The translations under genes and the position numbers were made by a program. A model generated the notes under the pieces. The model searched no databases. It was given only the letters and a program-made list of their open reading frames with translations, and was not told the origin of the DNA. Below are positions 14,878 through 22,364 of a stretch of DNA of 22,364 nt, in pieces. Origin of the DNA: Thermodesulfobacteriaceae bacterium (GTDB lineage Bacteria; Desulfobacterota; Dissulfuribacteria; Dissulfuribacterales; UBA3076); contig DTYO01000056.1 of assembly GCA_012961845.1 (NCBI GenBank), forward strand, positions 1 through 22,364, in the 5' to 3' direction. Position 1 is the stretch's first letter; every line of letters begins with the position of its first letter.

Positions 14878-15374
14878 ATGGTTTTCAAGCCTTCAGGCAG
14901 CTCATTTCTGGGGATGCCAAGTTCTTTTGCAAATTCCACCACCACTGCATAGGGGCAGTTGATCGAGGTGGTTCGCCTGCCTGACAACACCTCTTCCAGC
15001 TCCTGGGCCAAAAATGCCTTGAGGGCCTGTGCCGTCCTGTCTCTTTCGGCAGTAAGATCGATTTTTCTGTTATCTGAAAACCGCGAGAGTCGTTTCCAGT
15101 TGACGGCACACCTTTCCAGTCCGCGGTATATGCGCCTGTCCCGGTTCCTGGGATCGAGATCCCTCATGATGATCTTGAGGTATCGCTTCACCACAGCCTC
15201 CTCTAGGGGTATGAAATCATCCGGTCTGAGTTCAATACTCGGGCCATCAGGGTCTCTGGTGAGATGGTAAATAGCATTATAATATGCAATTTCCGGAATT
15301 TCACCTGAATGGAGGATGAGGAAAACTTCTTCCTCGATCAGTTCATTCCTGTTGCAGGCTGTTTCGTTTACCAC
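14871..15374 (-). CDS. Unrecognised 167-aa soluble protein coupled to purL
   Basis: I do not recognise this family. The protein is soluble, of mixed charge and mostly helical. It contains IPLEEAVVKRYLKIIMRDLDP, an Arg-rich RNRDRRIYRGLERC stretch, and a C terminus with YAVVVEFAKELGIPRNELP. No signal peptide or membrane segment is present. I chose GTG at 15374 because GAGG sits eight bases upstream and this start overlaps the purL stop (GTGGTAA); a GTG at 15392 would add six residues with a poorer site. Its 3' end overlaps the next gene's ATG by 7 bp. Overlap on both sides argues strongly for a real, co-translated gene. Confidence 0.75.
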   Translation of the reverse strand: MVNETACNRNELIEEEVFLILHSGEIPEIAYYNAIYHLTRDPDGPSIELRPDDFIPLEEAVVKRYLKIIMRDLDPRNRDRRIYRGLERCAVNWKRLSRFSDNRKIDLTAERDRTAQALKAFLAQELEEVLSGRRTTSINCPYAVVVEFAKELGIPRNELPEGLKTIC

Positions 15375-18300
15375 GCAAGCGGCCTCTTCCACCAGTCTTT
15401 CAGGTCATATATATCTTCTTTTATCGCAGTTCTGCCTCCATGGCGGACCACCAACTCTGTCCTGTCAGTGACTTTACCTGCCAGGGCCCAACCGGTGCCT
15501 CCCATGATCTCTTCAAAGGATTTTCTGTTCTCTTTCCGCACTGTAACAACGAAACGGCTCTGGCTTTCACTGAAGAGAAGGGTGTCAAAGCGCTCAATAC
15601 CTTCCGCAGGCACTGCATCTAGATCTATATCCATACCCAGACCTCCGCTGAATGCCGTTTCCGCAAGGGCTACGCCAAGTCCTCCGTCCGAACAGTCGTG
15701 GCACGATGCCAGAAGTCCCTGCCTGATTGCTCTGGCGAGGCACCTGTAGCGGCTCAGGGCCTGGTCGATTCTCACCCTGGGTACGCTGTTCCCTGTAAAT
15801 CCATGAAGAGCATAATATTCAGATGCTCCCAGTTCAGGATAGGTGGTGCCGAGCACGTAAACCAGATCTCCCTTACTCTTGGCATCCATGGTGACAGCGA
15901 GTCGGACGTCAGGAATCCAGCTTATGACGGAAAAGAGAAGGGTAGGCGGGATGGATATCTTGACTCCTCCTATTGTGGCATCGTTTTTCATGCTGTCTTT
16001 GCCTGAAATGCAGGGTACACTGTAAGTGGTGCATATTTCGTACAGCGCCTGGTTTGCTCTGACGAGCTGGGCGAGTTTGTACTGTCCGTCGGGAGTCTTC
16101 TCAGACTCAACAGGGTCGCACCAGCAGAAATTGTCCAGTCCGGCCATCCTGTCCAGGCTGCCGCCTGATGCAATGGCATTCCTTACCGCTTCATCCACCG
16201 CACAGCAGACCATGTGATACGTGTCGATGTCACTGTATCTGGGACATATGCCATGAGCGACAACCAGGCCTTCAAACGATTCGAGATCGGGTCTGAGTAC
16301 CGCGGCATCACTAGGGCCGTCGTCTCTGGCGCCTGTAAGGGGCTTGACCACACTTCCGCCCTGGACTTCATGGTCGTACTGTCTGACTATGTACTCCTTG
16401 CTGCATATGTTGTACCTGGAGAGCATTTTTTTCAGCAGGTCTCCCGGATCTTCCGGCTCGGGAATGACAAGCTCTTCAAACCTTGGCGGAGACCACCGGG
16501 CATGGAGTTCGAGAGTCGGTACCCCGTTGTGTACGAAGTCCATGTCCAGATATGCAACTGTTTTGCCGTTGTACATACAGTGAAATTTTCCAGAATTCGT
16601 AAAATTGCCCAGTACCGAAGCCTCTACATCCATTTTTTCGGCCAGGTTCAGAAACTGCTCCAGTTTTTCCGGGGGAACCGCCACTGTCATGCGTTCCTGG
16701 GCCTCTGAAACAAGTATTTCCCATGGCTGGAGACCTGCATATTTCAGTGGGGCCCGGTCCAGATGGAGTTCAAAACCGCCTGATTCTTCTGCCATCTCTC
16801 CTACTGAAGAAGACAGACCACCGGCCCCGTTGTCCGTTATGGAATTGTACAGGCAGAGGTCCCTGGCCCTCAGCAGAAAATCAGTCATCTTCTTCTGGGT
16901 TATGGGATCCCCGATCTGCACAGCCGTTGCAGGAGAACCTTCATGCAGTTCCTCGGACGAAAATGTTGCGCCGTGTATTCCGTCCTTTCCGATCCTACCG
17001 CCGCACATGACTATGGCGTCTCCCGGGCGGGCCTGCTTGGTATAGCCGGGACGGCGGCATATCTCCCTAGGCATTATACCTCCTGTTCCGCAGAATACCA
17101 GCGGCTTTCCCAGATAACGGGTATCGAACAGGAGGGAACCGTTTACCGTGGGAATCCCGCTCTGATTGCCTCCGTGTTCCACACCCTCTCTGACCCCTTC
17201 AAAGATTCTCTTCGGATGCATCAGGCCTTCCGGCAGCGGCTTGTTGTAGTCGGGCGGTCCGAAGCAGAAAACATTGGTATTGAAAGCAAGTCTAGCACCC
17301 ATGCCTGTTCCGAACGGATCCCTGTTTACCCCGACAATCCCTGTGAGCGCACCGCCGTAAGGATCCAGTGCCGATGGGCTGTTATGGGTTTCCACCTTGA
17401 AAGCGACATCATATCTCCTGTTGAATCTTATGACGCCGGCATTGTCTTTGAAAACTGAAAGGCACCAGTCATCATCCCCCAGCCTACTGCGTATCTCCGC
17501 AGTTCCTCTCCGTATGTATGTATCGAACAAACTTTCTATGGTCTCTTCCGTCCCTGTTTCATCATTTCTGTAATGAATGACTGCATTGAATATCTTGTGC
17601 TTGCAGTGTTCAGACCATGTCTGAGCAAGGGCTTCGAGTTCCACATCGGTATATCTGCCGGAAAGTCCGACTTTTTTTCTTTCTGCAATGATGTCCGGCC
17701 TGCTGATGTGCCTCCTGAGCACATTCATCTCGTTCAGATTCAGTACCAGGACGCGTTCTCTGGAGAGCGCCTGCAGTTCTTCGTCCTTCAGGGGGGCAAG
17801 GTCTATTTCCTGGATCCGGACCGCAGCATCGCCTTCCACCCTAGGAACCGAATAGAACGTGTTGGAATCCCCGGACCATATGCCTTCCAGCTCATTGCCG
17901 GTCACGATACTGGTTCTCTGAATGAGATCATTGGCAAGGAGCCTTCCGGCCAAAGCCTCAATCTGATCCCTGTTCAGATCCCCCATGATACAGTAAAGAG
18001 TGGAAGTGTAAACTCCCGCGCCTGTCTCAAGTCTGCAGCCCAGCACCAGTTCCAGCGCCTCTTTTGCTATACGCCCCTCATTGTCCGTCACCCCGGGTCT
18101 GAACCCTACTTCCACCAGCCAGTCCCACGGAAATACGGAGTCCCTGAGCAGGTTCAGCGCCATCGGCTCATTCACCGATGCCGTCTGAGTGACCGGGTCG
18201 GACAGAGGTCCTTCAGCAAAGGCCTTCAACTGCGTGTCTGAGAGTTCAAGGTCGATGAGATAGCCGTGAATGGTCCTGATCGCCGAAACATCCAGGCCCA

Positions 18301-18385
18301 GGTCTTCCCGGCTGCGTCTGGCAGTCTTGATTCCGTGCGAGTCGGGAATATGCGGTTTTAGGGCAACTTCAATCCTGTGGGGCAT
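15368..18385 (-). CDS. purL: Phosphoribosylformylglycinamidine synthase, synthetase subunit with PurS-like N terminus
   Basis: This enzyme makes formylglycinamidine ribonucleotide from FGAR, glutamine-derived ammonia and ATP, the fourth step of purine synthesis. At 1005 aa it lies between short PurL (about 740) and the large single-chain form (about 1300). The N terminus (about 1-160) looks like two PurS-type segments (IEVALKPHI..., then WLVEVGFRPGVTD...). The synthetase follows, with TWSEHCKHK (256-264), KVETHNSPSALDPYGGA, DNGAGGLSSSVGEMAEESGG, CISGKDSMKND and HDCSDGGLGVALAE. The C-terminal glutaminase domain is missing, so a separate PurQ must exist elsewhere. GGGAGG six bases before ATG 18385 supports the start. 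It leads the minus-strand cluster, and no other purine gene is adjacent. Confidence 0.94.
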   Translation of the reverse strand: MPHRIEVALKPHIPDSHGIKTARRSREDLGLDVSAIRTIHGYLIDLELSDTQLKAFAEGPLSDPVTQTASVNEPMALNLLRDSVFPWDWLVEVGFRPGVTDNEGRIAKEALELVLGCRLETGAGVYTSTLYCIMGDLNRDQIEALAGRLLANDLIQRTSIVTGNELEGIWSGDSNTFYSVPRVEGDAAVRIQEIDLAPLKDEELQALSRERVLVLNLNEMNVLRRHISRPDIIAERKKVGLSGRYTDVELEALAQTWSEHCKHKIFNAVIHYRNDETGTEETIESLFDTYIRRGTAEIRSRLGDDDWCLSVFKDNAGVIRFNRRYDVAFKVETHNSPSALDPYGGALTGIVGVNRDPFGTGMGARLAFNTNVFCFGPPDYNKPLPEGLMHPKRIFEGVREGVEHGGNQSGIPTVNGSLLFDTRYLGKPLVFCGTGGIMPREICRRPGYTKQARPGDAIVMCGGRIGKDGIHGATFSSEELHEGSPATAVQIGDPITQKKMTDFLLRARDLCLYNSITDNGAGGLSSSVGEMAEESGGFELHLDRAPLKYAGLQPWEILVSEAQERMTVAVPPEKLEQFLNLAEKMDVEASVLGNFTNSGKFHCMYNGKTVAYLDMDFVHNGVPTLELHARWSPPRFEELVIPEPEDPGDLLKKMLSRYNICSKEYIVRQYDHEVQGGSVVKPLTGARDDGPSDAAVLRPDLESFEGLVVAHGICPRYSDIDTYHMVCCAVDEAVRNAIASGGSLDRMAGLDNFCWCDPVESEKTPDGQYKLAQLVRANQALYEICTTYSVPCISGKDSMKNDATIGGVKISIPPTLLFSVISWIPDVRLAVTMDAKSKGDLVYVLGTTYPELGASEYYALHGFTGNSVPRVRIDQALSRYRCLARAIRQGLLASCHDCSDGGLGVALAETAFSGGLGMDIDLDAVPAEGIERFDTLLFSESQSRFVVTVRKENRKSFEEIMGGTGWALAGKVTDRTELVVRHGGRTAIKEDIYDLKDWWKRPLAW

Positions 18386-18663
18386 TTATGTCCTCCCAAA
18401 AAAAGCGATTACATTTTCAATTCCTGTTCTGCAGACTATTAGTCTTTATCCTATCTTTGCTCATATGTCCATCATGGTGTCAATCCGGCAGCCTGTTGGC
18501 TGTGCAGGGTGCCGAGTCTGCTCTAATGGCAAGAGCATTTGCGGCATTGTCAGGCAATCTGAGTACATGGAGAGTACGCATCCATGCCCCCGGCCCCGCA
18601 TCAGAAGCACCACGGAGCCGCGTGCATATAGGCGTGTCGCATGGTATTCAGCAGTGGTTTGAT
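18386..18663. promoter_or_regulatory. purL upstream region with AGACTA-T-TAGTCT palindrome
   Basis: This is non-coding sequence upstream of purL up to the first repeat copy. A perfect 13-bp palindrome, AGACTA-T-TAGTCT (18433-18445), lies about 50 bp before the purL start and is a plausible operator; which regulator would bind it is unknown. A plus-strand open frame beginning at 18388 overlaps the purL ribosome site and runs into the repeats; I do not regard it as a gene. I see nothing else recognisable. Confidence 0.35.
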
Positions 18664-18702
18664 CCCGGACAATCCGGTTTGCGGGTTTGCCGCATCGTCA
18701 AT
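18664..18702 (+). repeat. Dispersed repeat, copy 3 (left-end fragment)
   Basis: CCCGGACAATCCGGTT and GCGGGTTTG match the tip of the full copy that starts about 97 bp downstream. After about 18692 it diverges from that copy but resembles sequence following copy 1 (TCTGTTGCA, CCGG-GC). CCGGA-CAA-TCCGG is itself a 5-bp hairpin. No right end is seen before the next copy begins. Confidence 0.65.
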
Positions 18703-18760
18703 TCTGTTGCACCGGCGCTGTCCAGATGTTAGTTAATATCTGTCTGGAAAGGCCTTTTTA

Positions 18761-19017
18761 CCCGGACAATCCGGTTCGCGGGTTTGTTGAAGATGTAAAG
18801 CGGAGGGGGCTCAGACGTACTTTGGTACTTCAAGCCCTTGGCAATGCCGCAGATCTGGTAAAATCGCGTTCCCCATTTCGGCTTCAATTGCCGAACACGT
18901 TTTCGTTGAATTCGCTGCACCTTTTTGGTGTATTTCTTGGTCCAACATATTTTATGTAACCTATTGTAATTTTAGTCAATTAGCATTTGTTTGGGTTTTG
19001 AAGCGAATAATCCGGGT
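18761..19017 (+). mobile_element. MITE-like dispersed repeat, copy 4 (long form, both ends)
   Basis: The left end (18761-18814) matches copy 2 closely: CCCGGACAATCCGG, GTTCGCGGGTTTG, GAAGATGTAAAGCGGAGG, GGGGC-CAG. The right end (18943-19017) matches copy 2 through AACATATTTTATGTAACCT, GTCAATTAGCATTTGT and GAATAATCCGGGTTT. Between them sit about 130 bp absent from copy 2. The tips form imperfect inverted repeats (CCCGGACAAT against CCCGGATTAT). Frames through it are open on both strands (plus-strand to about 18959, minus-strand 18920-18729), but neither has a ribosome site or a known domain. About 256 bp in all; no transposase. Confidence 0.7.
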
Positions 19018-19192
19018 TTCATCCTGTCTGTGCGCTTGCGAAGAATAATGTTTGAAATTACATGTAGATACCAGTAATTTTTCGGGTGCACTGATCTCGA
19101 ATGAAAGCCTTCAATGCTGGACGAAACTTGCTGATACGGCGCTCATACGCCTTTCCTTCTGGAACAACGGATTTCAGGATATTCAGGATTTC

Positions 19193-20296
19193 ATGTCATT
19201 ACTCTCCAAGATGCTGATAAGGGAGATGATACTCCCATTCATTATCTCTTTTCTGTCTGTTCTGACGCTGCTGGTACTAGCAACCCTGCTTCCTCTTACT
19301 GAATACCTGTTCAGTGCCGCAGTAACTCTGTCTGAATTCTTTTTGATAGTCTTCTTTATCATTGCGCAGCTCTGGACATACGTACTGCCGCTGGCCACCG
19401 TGCTGGGGGTGATGATTGCCTTCAACAGGCTTTCCAGGGACACGGAGATGATCGCCATTCTGGCCTGCGGTGCCGGACCTGGCAAGATCATAATGTCTGT
19501 TGCCGTATTCTCGGCAGTGGTCTGGCTGATGAGCCTTTTGGTTTCAGCCTTCGTCCTTCCCGAGGCCCAGACCTCTTTCAGAGAAATGATGGTCCAGATG
19601 ACGAAAAGGAGTCTTTCAAGAGGGATCCCTGAAAAGGTCTTTGTTTCTCCCTTCGAGGGAATGACAGTATATGTAGACGAGGCCAGCAGAGGAGGCCGGC
19701 ACTTGAAGGGCATATACCTGAGAGATGCCAGGCGCAGAGAGGCTGTGATCCAGGTAATTGCCAGAGACGGCAATCTGGCCTCTGACGTGGAGGGCAAGAC
19801 AATCGCCCTGAAACTGAACAGGGGAACCCTGATAAATGTCAACCGGGATTACCAGAGGAGTGACATCATGCAGTTCAGCACCTATCTGCTGCGGCTGTCT
19901 CTGGTGCAGGAGAAACCGTCACTCAAGAGGCGGAATGAAATGGGGCTGGCCGAGCTCTACGACATGGGAAAGAATGCACCCTATCCCGACATGTACAAGA
20001 GACGGTACCTGGTTCATTTTCATGAGAGGCTCGCCAAACCCCTGGGCGCGTTAATTCTGGGAATCACTGCTGCACCTATGGGGATTTTTTTTGGAAGAAA
20101 AGGGATCTCAACAGGTATTGCCATGGGAATAAGCACTTTCCTCACATACTATCTGGCAATGGCGTTCTGTTCAAACATCGGTGAGGCCGGAACCATCCCA
20201 CCGGGAATTATCCTGTGGCTGCCCAATATGTTCTTTGCACTAGCGGGCCTTGCGATGATTTATCTGTTCAACAGGAGAGGCCTGGTGGCTGATTAG
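19193..20296 (+). CDS. lptF: LPS export permease LptF
   Basis: LptF and LptG form the membrane part of the LptB2FG ABC transporter that extracts LPS from the inner membrane and passes it to LptC/LptA. This 367-residue form starts with MSLLSKMLIREMILPF, matching the family's short N terminus. Transmembrane helices follow around ILPFIISFLSVLTLLVLATL, AQLWTYVLPLATVLGVMIAF and AVVWLMSLLVSAFVLP; then a periplasmic jellyroll domain (about 130-270) and a C-terminal helix group (KPLGALILGITAAPMGIFFG, IILWLPNMFFALAGLAMIYL). ATG 19193 was chosen over an upstream TTG at 19052 because AGGA precedes it and the extension is unlike the family. The LptB ATPase is not encoded here. lptG follows after 4 nt. 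Confidence 0.9.
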   Translation: MSLLSKMLIREMILPFIISFLSVLTLLVLATLLPLTEYLFSAAVTLSEFFLIVFFIIAQLWTYVLPLATVLGVMIAFNRLSRDTEMIAILACGAGPGKIIMSVAVFSAVVWLMSLLVSAFVLPEAQTSFREMMVQMTKRSLSRGIPEKVFVSPFEGMTVYVDEASRGGRHLKGIYLRDARRREAVIQVIARDGNLASDVEGKTIALKLNRGTLINVNRDYQRSDIMQFSTYLLRLSLVQEKPSLKRRNEMGLAELYDMGKNAPYPDMYKRRYLVHFHERLAKPLGALILGITAAPMGIFFGRKGISTGIAMGISTFLTYYLAMAFCSNIGEAGTIPPGIILWLPNMFFALAGLAMIYLFNRRGLVAD

Positions 20297-20300
20297 GTTC

Positions 20301-21380
20301 ATGAGGCTGACAGACAGGTACATACTCAGGAATTTTTTTGCCATGCTGTGGGTGGTTGTTTTCGGTGTGGCTGGCATTTACGTCCTGGCAGACGTGTTCG
20401 GACGCCTGGATGAGTTTATGGGCACAACTTCCCCTGTTCTGATGGCGTCCATGTACTATCTCTATGCGATTCCCCGGATACTGACCCTTCTGTATCCAAT
20501 GGCCGTTCTGCTGGCAGGACTGCTTACGATAATGCTCATGACCAGGCACAATGAGGTACTTGCCATGAGATCCACGGGTATGAGTCCGGCATCATTTATC
20601 AGTCCGTTTCTTGTGGCCGGTATGGCAATTTCGCTCATCGTAGCCGCCTGCCAGGTGTCTCTAGTACCTACGGCCAGTGCGAAGGCCGACTACATCCTCC
20701 AGGTTGAGATCAGGAAAAAGACTCCGCGGGGGATCATGCACGGAAACCGTCTCTATTACAGGGGCAGGAACAGCATCTGGTCCACTGAAATTGAAAGCCC
20801 GGACGGCTCTGTGCTCAGGAATGTACAATGGATGCTTTTTGACAGGGAATATGAAATAAAGGCATCGGTACAGGCGGAAAAAGCTGTTTACACACAAGAT
20901 GAATGGAATTTCATAAACGGATTTCTCATCAGAAATCCCGGAGACAACAATAGTTCTTCGGCCCGCCATTTCGAGACGCTCAGCATAGCCCCTCCTGAGC
21001 TTCCTGAAGATTTTGTCGGCATAAGGAAGCCTCCCGAGGAAACAGACCTGGTGGCACTGTGGCATACCATCAGGAGGATGAGACAGGCAGGATATACTGC
21101 AGATGAACATAAGACACAATTCTGGAGCAGGCTTCTATATCCTATGCTGGGATTCACACTGCTCCTGGCAGGACTGCCCCTTGTCATGGCAAAGGAAGCG
21201 GGGGGCATGGTGACAGGTCTCGGACTTGGGCTGGCTATGGGATTCATGACGTGGTCAGGCTGGAATTTTGCTGTAACTCTGGCCAAAACAGGCATGGTGC
21301 CCGCCCTTGCTGCCGTCTTATTTATTCACGGGGTGCTGTCAGTTGCTGGAGGCGTGCTCTTCAGACGTGTGAAATTCTGA
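20301..21380 (+). CDS. lptG: LPS export permease LptG
   Basis: This is the second permease of the LptB2FG LPS exporter, 359 aa. It begins MRLTDRYILRNF, the usual LptG opening, and has an N-terminal helix pair, RILTLLYPMAVLLAGLLTIM with the adjacent coupling-helix region NEVLAMRSTGMSP, a periplasmic domain at about 130-265 and C-terminal helices (LLYPMLGFTLLLAGLPLVMA, GLGLGLAMGFMTWSGWNF, VPALAAVLFIHGVLSVAGGV). It lies 4 nt after lptF, so the two are made together in the expected 1:1 ratio. nth follows after 17 nt and may share the transcript. Confidence 0.92.
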   Translation: MRLTDRYILRNFFAMLWVVVFGVAGIYVLADVFGRLDEFMGTTSPVLMASMYYLYAIPRILTLLYPMAVLLAGLLTIMLMTRHNEVLAMRSTGMSPASFISPFLVAGMAISLIVAACQVSLVPTASAKADYILQVEIRKKTPRGIMHGNRLYYRGRNSIWSTEIESPDGSVLRNVQWMLFDREYEIKASVQAEKAVYTQDEWNFINGFLIRNPGDNNSSSARHFETLSIAPPELPEDFVGIRKPPEETDLVALWHTIRRMRQAGYTADEHKTQFWSRLLYPMLGFTLLLAGLPLVMAKEAGGMVTGLGLGLAMGFMTWSGWNFAVTLAKTGMVPALAAVLFIHGVLSVAGGVLFRRVKF

Positions 21381-21397
21381 CTTTGTAACTGGATGAA

Positions 21398-22045
21398 ATG
21401 AAAGAATCGGAAAAAAGACGCATGGACAAGATTGTGGAGATCCTGGAAAAGACCTATCCAGATGCCCACATAGCGCTTGATTTCAAGACACCGTTTCAGC
21501 TCCTGGTGTCGGTAATACTGTCTGCACAGTGTACGGATGTGAGGGTAAATCTCGTTACTCCCAGGCTGTTCGAGCGGTTTCCCGATGCAAAAAACATGGC
21601 AGAGGCGCCTGTGGAGGAACTGGAAGATCTTGTCAGGTCTACAGGGTTTTTCAGGAACAAGGCAAAGAACATAAAGGCCGCATCCAGAATGATAACGGAT
21701 CAATTCGGCGGTGAACTTCCCTGTACCATGAAGGAGATGCTGAAGCTCCCGGGGGTGGCCAGAAAGACAGCCAATATCGTGCTCACCCAGGCTTTCGGGG
21801 TAGTAGAGGGCATAGCAGTCGATACTCATGTGAAGCGCCTTTCGAGTCGGCTGGGATTCTCAACGGAAAAGACGCCTGAAAAGATCGAAAAGGATCTGAT
21901 GGAGCTCATTCCATTTGAAAAGTGGGGAAAGATCTCGTATATCCTGATAGAGCATGGAAGAAAGGTCTGCAATGCCCGCAGACCCATGTGCGGGGAATGC
22001 CGGGTGAGGGAATACTGCCCGTCAGCAGACGAGTCTCTGGGGTAG
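21398..22045 (+). CDS. nth: Endonuclease III (DNA glycosylase/AP lyase)
   Basis: This base-excision repair enzyme removes oxidised pyrimidines and cuts the DNA backbone at the resulting abasic site. The 215-residue protein shows LSAQCTDVRVN, the helix-hairpin-helix LPGVARKTAN with catalytic Lys123, the catalytic Asp142 in VDTHVKR, and the C-terminal [4Fe-4S] loop Cys191-x6-Cys198-x2-Cys201-x5-Cys207. Length and all key residues fit Nth rather than MutY (which is longer, with an added C-terminal domain). ATG 21398 follows GGATGA; an ATG eight codons further in is a possible alternative start. It is placed directly after lptG and before a tRNA gene. Confidence 0.95.
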   Translation: MKESEKRRMDKIVEILEKTYPDAHIALDFKTPFQLLVSVILSAQCTDVRVNLVTPRLFERFPDAKNMAEAPVEELEDLVRSTGFFRNKAKNIKAASRMITDQFGGELPCTMKEMLKLPGVARKTANIVLTQAFGVVEGIAVDTHVKRLSSRLGFSTEKTPEKIEKDLMELIPFEKWGKISYILIEHGRKVCNARRPMCGECRVREYCPSADESLG

Positions 22046-22093
22046 ATTTCGGGTCGTCCTCCTGTAAGCGCATTTTCATGGCAAAACATCTGC

Positions 22094-22122
22094 TTGCAAC
22101 ATGGCCCCGGATAAATTATATA
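22094..22122 (+). promoter_or_regulatory. Likely promoter of the tRNA-Arg gene
   Basis: TTGCAA (22094-22099) and TATATA (22117-22122) are spaced by 17 nt, with an overlapping TATAGT at 22119-22124. Transcription would begin about 5-8 nt before the mature tRNA 5' end, implying a very short leader. Confidence 0.45.
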
Positions 22123-22135
22123 GTCCACACACAGC

Positions 22136-22212
22136 GCGCCCGTAGCTCAGCCGGATAGAGCGCCGGACTACGAATCCGTAGGTCGGGAGTTCGAATCTCT
22201 CCGGGCGCGCCA
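22136..22212 (+). tRNA. tRNA-Arg (anticodon ACG)
   Basis: A 77-nt tRNA with encoded CCA. The acceptor arms GCGCCCG and CGGGCGC pair fully. The D-arm is GCTC/GAGC; the T-arm GGGAG-TTCGAAT-CTCTC (one G-C/T-type irregularity judged by eye). The anticodon loop CTACGAA carries ACG at 22170-22172, whose A would be edited to inosine by TadA to read CGU, CGC and CGA. The first pair of the anticodon stem (C opposite T) is mismatched, which weakens but does not break the arm. It resembles E. coli tRNA-Arg(ACG) in loop sequences. Confidence 0.95.
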
Positions 22213-22220
22213 GTAAAAAC

Positions 22221-22255
22221 AAAGGGTTATGGCTTTATCAGCTGTAACCCTTTTT
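22221..22255 (+). terminator. Rho-independent terminator after tRNA-Arg
   Basis: AAAGGGTTA (22221-22229) and TAACCCTTT (22245-22253) form a perfect 9-bp stem with a 15-nt loop, and a T-run overlaps and follows the 3' arm. It lies 8 nt after the tRNA CCA end, the expected place for tRNA transcript termination. From 22256 to the window end no gene or clear signal is seen. Confidence 0.8.
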
Positions 22256-22364
22256 CTGTTTCATGGGTTTTGCAGCATTATTGCTACACTAAGTTGCGTT
22301 GCTGAACTCAAAAAAATTGACAGTACCACTGCAAGGCCTGTCACCCAGGAAACGTGGACGGAAA

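Noticed and set aside
18388..18732. Plus-strand open frame of 114 codons with a signal-peptide-like start
   Set aside because: Its ATG overlaps the purL ribosome site on the other strand, it has no ribosome site of its own, and its second half runs into repeat sequence.
18687..18959. Open frame through the long repeat copy, and a minus-strand frame at 18729-18920
   Set aside because: Both consist of repeat sequence without ribosome site or domain; the copy at 6734 has an early stop in the corresponding frame.
22317..22345. TTGACA near the window end as a promoter
   Set aside because: No -10-like sequence at 16-18 nt spacing, and the window ends before any gene.
22136..22364. tRNA-Arg as an integration site for a mobile island
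   Set aside because: No integrase, no repeated tRNA 3' end and a normal terminator follow within the visible sequence.

Overview
The window looks like ordinary chromosomal core sequence from a Gram-negative, probably sulfate-reducing Desulfobacterota (former Deltaproteobacteria). The Gram-negative cell plan follows from LptF/LptG and a LetA/LetB lipid-transport set. The sulfate-reducer assignment rests on a short (about 220 aa) siroheme/[4Fe-4S] sulfite-reductase-like protein paired with a single-cluster ferredoxin, and on a 1005-residue PurL with PurS-like sequence at its N terminus. It is an inference, because no rRNA is present.

Layout, plus strand, 1-7961: phosphoglucomutase (pgm); a secreted cyclophilin-type prolyl isomerase; then a lipid-transport operon made of a LetA/PqiA-type membrane protein split into two half-size genes and a seven-MCE-domain LetB-type tunnel protein. 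The LetB reading frame is broken by a one-base shift inside MCE domain 2. A single-domain CheY-like response regulator follows. Minus strand, 8850-7979: ferredoxin plus the small sulfite reductase-like protein, with a good sigma70-type promoter. Plus strand: a YjbQ/UPF0047 protein behind a leader that can form alternative stems. Minus strand, 18385-9582: a long, mostly tightly packed gene run in the order purL, unknown 167-aa protein, AI-2E/PerM-family membrane protein, PflX-like radical SAM protein, PrpA-type phosphatase, unknown 159-aa protein, xerD, nucleoside-recognition (Gate) membrane protein. Plus strand, 19193-22212: lptF, lptG, nth and tRNA-Arg(ACG) with a terminator behind it.

Working together: LptF/LptG (LPS export) and LetA/LetB (phospholipid traffic across the periplasm) are two separate envelope-building modules. 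The minus-strand run mixes purine synthesis, chromosome dimer resolution and several poorly known proteins, so co-transcription there need not mean shared function.

The most distinctive non-genic feature is a dispersed repeat, all copies in the same orientation, in gaps at 1855, 6734, 18664 and 18761. Two copies have both ends, with imperfect terminal inverted repeats around CCGGATWAT, like a MITE (small non-autonomous mobile element). I found no CRISPR array, prophage or defence island, and no clearly new multi-gene system. The best leads are the repeat family, the LetB frame break, the structured yjbQ leader and two unrecognised proteins coupled to purL and xerD.
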